From the NCBI GenBank assembly GCA_026398545.1, contig JAPLSR010000212.1, positions 1 to 9,692 of the forward strand: a stretch of DNA of 9,692 nt. Direction: 5' to 3'. The position numbers were made by a program, and so were the translations under genes. The notes beneath the pieces are model-generated. The model was not told the origin of the DNA and searched no databases. It was given only the letters and a program-made list of their open reading frames with translations. Source of the stretch: Candidatus Sumerlaeota bacterium (GTDB lineage Bacteria; Sumerlaeota; Sumerlaeia; MWCT01). Every line of letters begins with the position of its first letter. The first letter of the stretch is position 1. This document shows, one piece after another, positions 5,694-9,692 of the stretch.

Positions 5694-6394
5694 GTAACAT
5701 GCAATATAACGCCCTCTTCAAAATCACTTACGGGATGTACATTTGCGCCGCCAGAGACTCCGACCGTATGAGCGGATGCGTTGTCAACACAATCTTCCAG
5801 GTTGCCGCGCAACCCGCCACTGTTGCCGTCAGTGTTCACAAGGAGAACTTTACACACAGCCTCATCCAGAAAAGCGGCGTTTTTTCCGCAACAATCCTCT
5901 CTCAGAAGACACCACTTAGATTCTTCGGTCATTTCGGATTCAAGAGCGGAAAAGATGTGGATAAATTCAAGGACGTGCGTTACAAGATTGGCAAAACCGG
6001 TGCGCCGATTGTCCTGGACTGGGCAGTGGGCTATTTAGAGGCGAAACTTAAGGGCTCTTTTGATGCGGGGACGCACACCATCTTTGTCGGCGAGGTGGTG
6101 AATGCGGAGACGCTGAGCAATGATGAGCCGATGACATATGCCTTTTACCGTGATAAAAAAAGCGGGACGGCTTCAAAGCACGCCCCCACTTTCATTAAAC
6201 AAAACGCCGAATCAAAGGAGGTCTACCGCATGAAGAAATATCGCTGTATCCTTTGCGGTTATATCTATGACCCTGCAGCTGGAGACCCGGATGGCGGTGT
6301 CCAGCCGGGGACGGCATTTGAGAAAATCCCGGAGGACTGGGTCTGTCCCCTTTGCGGAGCCGCCAAGAGTGAATTTGAACCGGTGGATGAATAA
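5690..6394 (+). CDS. hrb: High-molecular-weight rubredoxin: flavin reductase-rubredoxin fusion
   Basis: This 234-residue protein matches the Moorella Hrb architecture. Residues 1-165 are an FMN-binding flavin reductase (split-barrel) domain with the N-terminal ITYGMYICAARD and SGCVVNTIFQVAAQPATVAVSV pattern. A short linker (166-180) leads to a complete rubredoxin (181-234) with CILCGYIYDP (Cys186, Cys189) and CPLCG (Cys219, Cys222) binding one iron. In Moorella, Hrb takes electrons from NADH and passes them to flavodiiron protein FprA. Here no fprA is present, and the likely acceptors are the downstream rubrerythrin and superoxide reductase (inference). It is cytoplasmic. The start overlaps the perR stop as ATGA, with only a weak GCGGA ribosome site, so coupling probably drives translation. 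A second, strong internal ribosome site lies at the rubredoxin boundary (6214-6232). Confidence 0.9.
   Translation: MSNMQYNALFKITYGMYICAARDSDRMSGCVVNTIFQVAAQPATVAVSVHKENFTHSLIQKSGVFSATILSQKTPLRFFGHFGFKSGKDVDKFKDVRYKIGKTGAPIVLDWAVGYLEAKLKGSFDAGTHTIFVGEVVNAETLSNDEPMTYAFYRDKKSGTASKHAPTFIKQNAESKEVYRMKKYRCILCGYIYDPAAGDPDGGVQPGTAFEKIPEDWVCPLCGAAKSEFEPVDE
6214..6232 (+). promoter_or_regulatory. Internal ribosome binding site and in-frame start within hrb
   Basis: AAAGGAGGT (6214-6222), 7 bases before an in-frame ATG (6230-6232), is far better than the ribosome site of hrb itself. Translation from here to the hrb stop at 6394 would give a 54-residue protein starting MKKYRCILCGYIYDP, the exact length and start of free-standing rubredoxins. 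This suggests hrb yields both the fusion and a free rubredoxin. Alternatively, the site is a relic of a former separate rubredoxin gene now fused upstream. Confidence 0.6.
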
Positions 6395-6465
6395 GACCGC
6401 AGGGCGGACAGTATATATTACGCTCTTCGTAATTAATCAACTATCAAAAAGGAGAGGATTTATTT

Positions 6466-6969
6466 ATGAAGAAAATGACCGCTGAGCATCTGGGTGTTGC
6501 CTACGCAGGCGAAAGCCAGGCACACATGCGCTATGCAATTTCCTCCGCTGTGGCAGAAAAGGAGGGCAAACCAAACATTGCGCGCCTGTTCAAGGCTACC
6601 TCATTTGCGGAACTGGTTCACGCCAGAAACCATTATAAAGAGATGGGGATGATAAAATCCACCGCTGAAAATATCCAGACCGCCATTGATGGCGAAACTT
6701 ACGAGGTGGAGGAGATGTATCCATCCTTCATTCTTGTGGCTAAGATGCAGGAGGAAAAGGGCGCCTTGAAATCCTTCGAGTATGCTCTTGAGGCGGAAAA
6801 GATTCACGCCCGGATTTATAAGAAGGCAAAAGAGTCCACCCTTGCAGGCAGGGACATCTCCCTTGACAAGATTTACATCTGCCCCGTGTGCGGTTATACC
6901 CACGAGGGCAACCCTCCTGAAACATGCCCTGTTTGCGGCGTGAAAAAGGAACTATTCGTTGAGTTTTAA
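6466..6969 (+). CDS. rbr: Rubrerythrin (diiron peroxidase with C-terminal rubredoxin-like domain)
   Basis: This 167-residue cytoplasmic enzyme reduces hydrogen peroxide to water using electrons from rubredoxin. The four-helix ferritin-like domain (1-135) shows the diiron ligands: Glu16 in GESQAHMRY, Glu49xxHis52 in FAELVHARNHY, the Glu80-Glu83 cluster in YEVEEMYPSF, and Glu111xxHis114. The last 30 residues form a short rubredoxin-like iron site (Cys139/Cys142, Cys154/Cys157) with CPVCG twice. It is somewhat shorter than Desulfovibrio rubrerythrin (about 190) but of normal domain order. ATG 6466 has AAAGGAGAGG 8 bases upstream. It lies 71 bases after hrb with no terminator between, so the Hrb rubredoxin domain or free rubredoxin is its likely electron donor. 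A short 6-bp hairpin (6417-6433) in the gap lacks a U-run. Confidence 0.94.
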   Translation: MKKMTAEHLGVAYAGESQAHMRYAISSAVAEKEGKPNIARLFKATSFAELVHARNHYKEMGMIKSTAENIQTAIDGETYEVEEMYPSFILVAKMQEEKGALKSFEYALEAEKIHARIYKKAKESTLAGRDISLDKIYICPVCGYTHEGNPPETCPVCGVKKELFVEF

Positions 6970-7006
6970 ATGTATCCATAAAATTTAAAAAACGGGGGTA
7001 AATGCC

Positions 7007-7495
7007 ATGATTTCCAAAAAGATGCTTGATGCGTTGAACAAACAAATCAACGCCGAGATGTATTCCTCGTATCTTTATCAGTCCATGTCTGCCTGGCTCT
7101 CATGGAAGAATCTGAACGGATTCGCCAAATGGTTCGCCGTCCAGGCACGGGAGGAAACCAAACACGCCATGAAGTTTTATGATTACATCTATGACCAGCT
7201 GGGGCGCGTCACGCTTGCGGCAATTGATGCCCCGCCGGCGGATTTCGCCTCCGTGAAGAACATCGCCGCAAAGCAACTGGAGCATGAGAAAAAGGTGACG
7301 GGAATGATTAACAACCTTGTAAAACTTGCGCGCGAGGAGAAGGATTATGCCACGGAAATCTTCCTCCAGTGGTTTGTGACCGAGCAGGTGGAGGAGGAGA
7401 AAAATGCCGAGGAGATTATCCTCAAACTGGAGATGCTGGGTGACAAGGGACAGGCGCTCTATCTCCTCGATAAGGAAATGGGCAAACGCGAATGA
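7007..7495 (+). CDS. ftnA: Non-haem bacterial ferritin
   Basis: This 162-residue protein forms the 24-subunit iron-storage shell, oxidising Fe(II) and storing Fe(III). The ferroxidase ligands fall at the same residue numbers as E. coli FtnA: Glu17, Glu50, His53, Glu94, Gln127 and Glu130. The third-site residues Glu49, Glu126 and Glu129 are also present. No haem-binding Met as in bacterioferritin is evident, and the long AB segment is not Dps-like. ATG 7007 is preceded by GGGGGT at 7 bases. It follows rubrerythrin by 37 bases in the same operon. Within a PerR-controlled set its role is to remove iron that would feed Fenton chemistry. Confidence 0.93.
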   Translation: MISKKMLDALNKQINAEMYSSYLYQSMSAWLSWKNLNGFAKWFAVQAREETKHAMKFYDYIYDQLGRVTLAAIDAPPADFASVKNIAAKQLEHEKKVTGMINNLVKLAREEKDYATEIFLQWFVTEQVEEEKNAEEIILKLEMLGDKGQALYLLDKEMGKRE

Positions 7496-7500
7496 GCAAA

Positions 7501-7530
7501 TTGATAATTGATAATTGACAATTGACAATT
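7501..7530. repeat. Four tandem 7-base repeats before the superoxide reductase gene
   Basis: TTGATAA occurs twice (7501-7514), then TTGACAA twice (7515-7528), ending TT. Two copies contain a perfect -35 hexamer TTGACA, but no -10 lies 16-18 bases downstream, where the ribosome site and coding start already sit. The tract fills most of the ferritin-to-superoxide reductase gap. Confidence 0.75.
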
Positions 7531-7554
7531 AAACTGCGGAAGGAGGTGCATCCG

Positions 7555-7941
7555 ATGAATTTTGCAGATATCCTCAAGGGCGCGGATAAGGAAGGAAAGG
7601 AAAAGCACGTGCCCGTCATCGAGATTGATAAGTGTGACAGCGAGGAACCGAATGTGGTGCGTGTCATCGTGGGCAAGGAGGTGCCTCATCCGAACACAGT
7701 GGAGCATCATATCGCCTGGATTGAGCTATTCGGTGTGAAGAAGGAGGGACAGGTGATTGCCATTGGCAGGGTTGACCTTGCGCCCGTATATTCAAAGCCA
7801 GATGTGCGTTTCAACGTGCAGGTAAAAGACTTCAAGGCATTCTGCGCACTGGAATATTGCAACATCCACGGCGTATGGTGGAACTGTCTTGAGCTGGGGC
7901 AGCCCGCAGGAAGCTGTTGTTGTTGCGGTGGAACAAAGTAA
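7555..7941 (+). CDS. sor: Superoxide reductase (class II, neelaredoxin type)
   Basis: This 128-residue cytoplasmic enzyme reduces superoxide to peroxide without releasing oxygen. The mononuclear iron site is complete: Glu16 and His18 in EKHVPVI, His45 and His51 in HPNTVEHH, and Cys102 and His105 in YCNIHGVW. Spacing matches Pyrococcus superoxide reductase (Glu14, His16, His41, His47, Cys111, His114). There is no N-terminal desulforedoxin domain, hence class II. An upstream ATG at 7522 is rejected because AAGGAGGTG (7540-7548) sits 6 bases before ATG 7555, the position where the family fold begins. The C-terminus is odd: GSCCCCGGTK, four consecutive cysteines after the end of the core fold. 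It is the last gene of the operon, followed after 15 bases by a strong terminator. The peroxide it makes would be removed by the rubrerythrin encoded upstream, both probably fed by rubredoxin. Confidence 0.93.
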   Translation: MNFADILKGADKEGKEKHVPVIEIDKCDSEEPNVVRVIVGKEVPHPNTVEHHIAWIELFGVKKEGQVIAIGRVDLAPVYSKPDVRFNVQVKDFKAFCALEYCNIHGVWWNCLELGQPAGSCCCCGGTK

Positions 7942-7956
7942 AATCAAATCATTCAC

Positions 7957-7997
7957 GCCCCCTCCGGATTCAATCCTCCAGAGGGGGCTTTTTTTAC
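7957..7997 (+). terminator. Rho-independent terminator of the perR-sor operon
   Basis: GCCCCCTC (7957-7964) pairs perfectly with GAGGGGGC (7981-7988). An inner GGA/TCC pairing lies in the loop, and a run of seven T follows at once. It is the only strong terminator between 5228 and the end of this gene set, supporting a single five-gene transcript. Confidence 0.93.
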
Positions 7998-8006
7998 TTT
8001 TGATTA

Positions 8007-8052
8007 CCCCTAATAAGAAAGAGCCGGAGATTGAATTGATTCCACATCCGGC
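8007..8052 (-). terminator. Possible weak terminator of the PKD protein gene
   Basis: On the minus strand GCCGGA (8052-8047) can pair with TCCGGC (8028-8023) across an 18-base loop, followed by an interrupted T-rich stretch (TCTTTCTTATT). It lies 27 bases after the stop at 8079. The stem is short and the T-run imperfect. Confidence 0.4.
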
Positions 8053-8078
8053 AATATAAAACACGAAAGTCAAATATC

Positions 8079-9692
8079 TTATTGCAATGGATATTTCCAG
8101 ACTTGCACATGGTCAAGATAGACCCGCCCATATTCATTTTCTGAGCCGTCAACAATATCAAAATTGATGACCATAGAATCGCTTTTGTCTCCGGGAATTC
8201 CCGATAGATTGGGAGGTGATGGCATATAGAGATAATAATCAGTTCCGGAGTGCGAAGGCATGTGTCCGTATGTTCCAACATCCTGGCGAACACATATCAT
8301 TCCTATCCAGTCGAATGTTTTATTGGAAAGTCGGAGTCGAATCATGGGAAGGTGTTTTTGAGCATCAACTGATTCGCTATGTAATGTGAAAATTGCCTTA
8401 TACAGACTATCCGATTGGAAACTTGGACTTGTTTCCGCATATGGCGAGCTCCAACCGCCGTAATAAAGTGGCTTTGCGCCCAATGGACCTGGTGATTCCA
8501 ACCAAATTGAGCCATTGCCTCTTCCTCTGGTTACATCATCAAATATTCCTGACACACCAACAGGGGTCCAGGTTTTGAAGTCATCATTCGAATCCTGTTC
8601 CCAAACAAGTATTCCACCAGTGGTGAGTGGTGTTTGACGGGTCACTTCAAGTTCATCGCAATATACATCACCAGATTGTTCCGGTGTAAAATCGACAAGG
8701 TCGAAATATATTAGGTAATTTTGCCCTCCGTAACTGTCTGTTGATGATTTATAATAGTATGAGTCATAAGGGGCGAAAACAGTGCCTATGGCATTGAGTC
8801 CTTTGTCCACCTGAAGTAATGCAAAAATCTGAGGAGGATAATTGTTCCATTGCATCCTGACCTGCGGCACCTTATTTTTATCAGTTTGAGTGGTACGGAG
8901 CCAATATCGGGCACGATATAGGTAATTCTCCTCACAAGGCGATATGGGCGAATTTGTATTCAATTCCCAACGGCCATAGATACTGTAAGTAGTATCAGAG
9001 TCTAAAATCCCAACGGCGGAAAGAGTTGATATTGTCGTATTGGCAATATAAAAGGCTCCAAGAGGATCGTTGATGTAAGTTCCACCAGGTATTGGGAAAG
9101 GCTTCCAACCTTCGTCACTTGGATTATCAAAAGTATATTTAGCTAAAAGTATAGGTGTCGGAGTTGGAGTAATAGTAGGCGAAGATGTTGGTGTTGGTGT
9201 TGGTGTTGGTGTTGGCATGTTCATAGTATTAAATGCTGTCTCATTGCTCCATGCGCTCCAAGAGCCTTTATTATCTTGATATCGACATCGCCATTTAAAT
9301 TTAGTATTATTTTCAAGATTTGCATTCAAAGGAATTTGATAATATGTTACGCTATCAATTAGACCACTATCCCATTTCAATTGATCAAATGTCTTATCAT
9401 TTTGGGCAATTTGGAACTGACTTTTTGATATAACATCCCCAAAATCCGGGTCACAAAAAGTAGAACCAACAAGTATTGTTGTAATTGGAGCTCCATCTTG
9501 ATTATTGAAAGGATAAATATTAGTTGGCATAAATGGAGAGCGATTCTCATAAACAACAATATAATCCGGCATTTCTTTGATAGAATTCCCAGCATCACTT
9601 GATACAGTTAATTTTACTGTAAATTTTCCTAATTGATTATATATATGAGTAGGGTGCTGAGTTGTAGTTGTATCCCCATCACCAAAATCCCA
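8079..9692 (-). CDS. Large secreted/surface protein with PKD and Fn3-like domains (5' end outside window)
   Basis: The frame stays open from the stop at 8079 to the window edge. Codons upstream of the ATG at 9572 read WDFGDGDTTTTQHP...GKFTVKLTVSS, a PKD domain cut by the edge, so that ATG is internal. The visible 537 residues contain the PKD remainder (1-48) and an Fn3-like domain (about 51-157) with KFKWRCRYQDNKGSWSAWS. A Pro/Thr linker (160-180) follows. Two related all-beta-looking domains (about 183-352 and 361-537) end it. Both have LY(R/K)A, a central PxxR segment, FD(L/I)VD (330-334; 511-515) and a final D(E/H)(L/V)(E/Q)V strand, so they arose by duplication and may bind carbohydrate. 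No sorting signal or membrane anchor closes the protein. The N-terminal part, likely with signal peptide and any catalytic domain, is not visible. Base composition looks more AT-rich than the operon beside it. Confidence 0.85.
   Translation of the reverse strand, partial: WDFGDGDTTTTQHPTHIYNQLGKFTVKLTVSSDAGNSIKEMPDYIVVYENRSPFMPTNIYPFNNQDGAPITTILVGSTFCDPDFGDVISKSQFQIAQNDKTFDQLKWDSGLIDSVTYYQIPLNANLENNTKFKWRCRYQDNKGSWSAWSNETAFNTMNMPTPTPTPTPTSSPTITPTPTPILLAKYTFDNPSDEGWKPFPIPGGTYINDPLGAFYIANTTISTLSAVGILDSDTTYSIYGRWELNTNSPISPCEENYLYRARYWLRTTQTDKNKVPQVRMQWNNYPPQIFALLQVDKGLNAIGTVFAPYDSYYYKSSTDSYGGQNYLIYFDLVDFTPEQSGDVYCDELEVTRQTPLTTGGILVWEQDSNDDFKTWTPVGVSGIFDDVTRGRGNGSIWLESPGPLGAKPLYYGGWSSPYAETSPSFQSDSLYKAIFTLHSESVDAQKHLPMIRLRLSNKTFDWIGMICVRQDVGTYGHMPSHSGTDYYLYMPSPPNLSGIPGDKSDSMVINFDIVDGSENEYGRVYLDHVQVWKYPLQ
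9153..9215 (-). repeat. Pro-Thr repeat linker, hexanucleotide tract
   Basis: The tract encodes PTPTPTPTPTSSPTITPTPTP between the Fn3-like and C-terminal domains. At DNA level its first half is a near-perfect repeat of a six-base unit (plus strand GTTGGT, 9187-9214). Such linkers are typical flexible, often glycosylated spacers in secreted modular proteins. Unit gain or loss would keep the frame. Confidence 0.85.

Noticed and set aside
6417..6433. ATTACG-CTCTT-CGTAAT hairpin between hrb and rbr as a terminator
   Set aside because: The stem is only 6 bp, AT-containing, and no U-run follows; the operon most likely continues through it.
7501..7550. TTGACA copies before sor as an internal promoter
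   Set aside because: At 16-18 bases downstream the sequence is GA/GG-rich ribosome-site sequence without any -10-like hexamer.
8393..8578. Small plus-strand ORF within the secreted protein gene
   Set aside because: It is antisense to a well-supported coding region and has no ribosome site or recognisable content.
8079..9572. Treating the ATG at 9572 as the start of the secreted protein
   Set aside because: Forty in-frame codons upstream to the window edge contain no stop and encode a clear PKD motif (WDFGDG), so the gene begins beyond the window.

Overview
The window looks like a chromosomal segment from an uncultured, anaerobic, probably Gram-negative bacterium. Two short pseudopilins share the 'YDPTNGT...GD' tail, a secreted PKD protein carries a Pro/Thr linker, and the oxygen defence is of anaerobe type. 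Together these recall candidate phyla such as Sumerlaeota, Omnitrophota or Hydrogenedentes. That placement is from remembered style only and is weak. No rRNA, tRNA, CRISPR array, transposase or integrase was seen. No gene-free stretch exceeds about 230 bases.

Layout. (1) 38-1553, minus strand: two paralogous type IV pilin/type II secretion-like pseudopilins, each apparently its own transcription unit with a -35/-10 candidate and a rho-independent terminator. (2) 1652-4304, minus strand: a NagX/HGSNAT-like membrane acyltransferase, a divergent RpiB-like protein with the catalytic Cys replaced and a C-terminal extension, and a class I BirA. A MITE-like imperfect inverted repeat separates the first two. 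(3) 4443-5183, plus strand: a multi-zinc-ribbon protein of unknown function, divergent from the acyltransferase. (4) 5228-7997, plus strand: an oxidative-stress and iron operon, perR - hrb (flavin reductase-rubredoxin fusion) - rubrerythrin - ferritin - superoxide reductase, closed by a strong terminator. (5) 8079-9692, minus strand: the C-terminal 537 residues of a large secreted protein (PKD, Fn3-like, Pro/Thr linker, two related beta-sandwich-like domains). Its reading frame stays open to the window edge, so its true start lies outside.

How the genes work together. The operon in (4) reads as a complete anaerobe defence circuit. PerR, with all five metal/peroxide-sensing ligands, would control it. 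Hrb would pass electrons from NAD(P)H through flavin and its rubredoxin domain to rubrerythrin (peroxide) and superoxide reductase (superoxide), and ferritin would sequester iron. The most interesting detail is a near-perfect Shine-Dalgarno and ATG inside hrb, exactly at the domain boundary, predicting a free 54-residue rubredoxin from the same gene. No wholly new system is evident. The best leads are that dual-product hrb, the active-site-less RpiB homologue, the tetracysteine tail on the superoxide reductase, and the inverted-repeat element.
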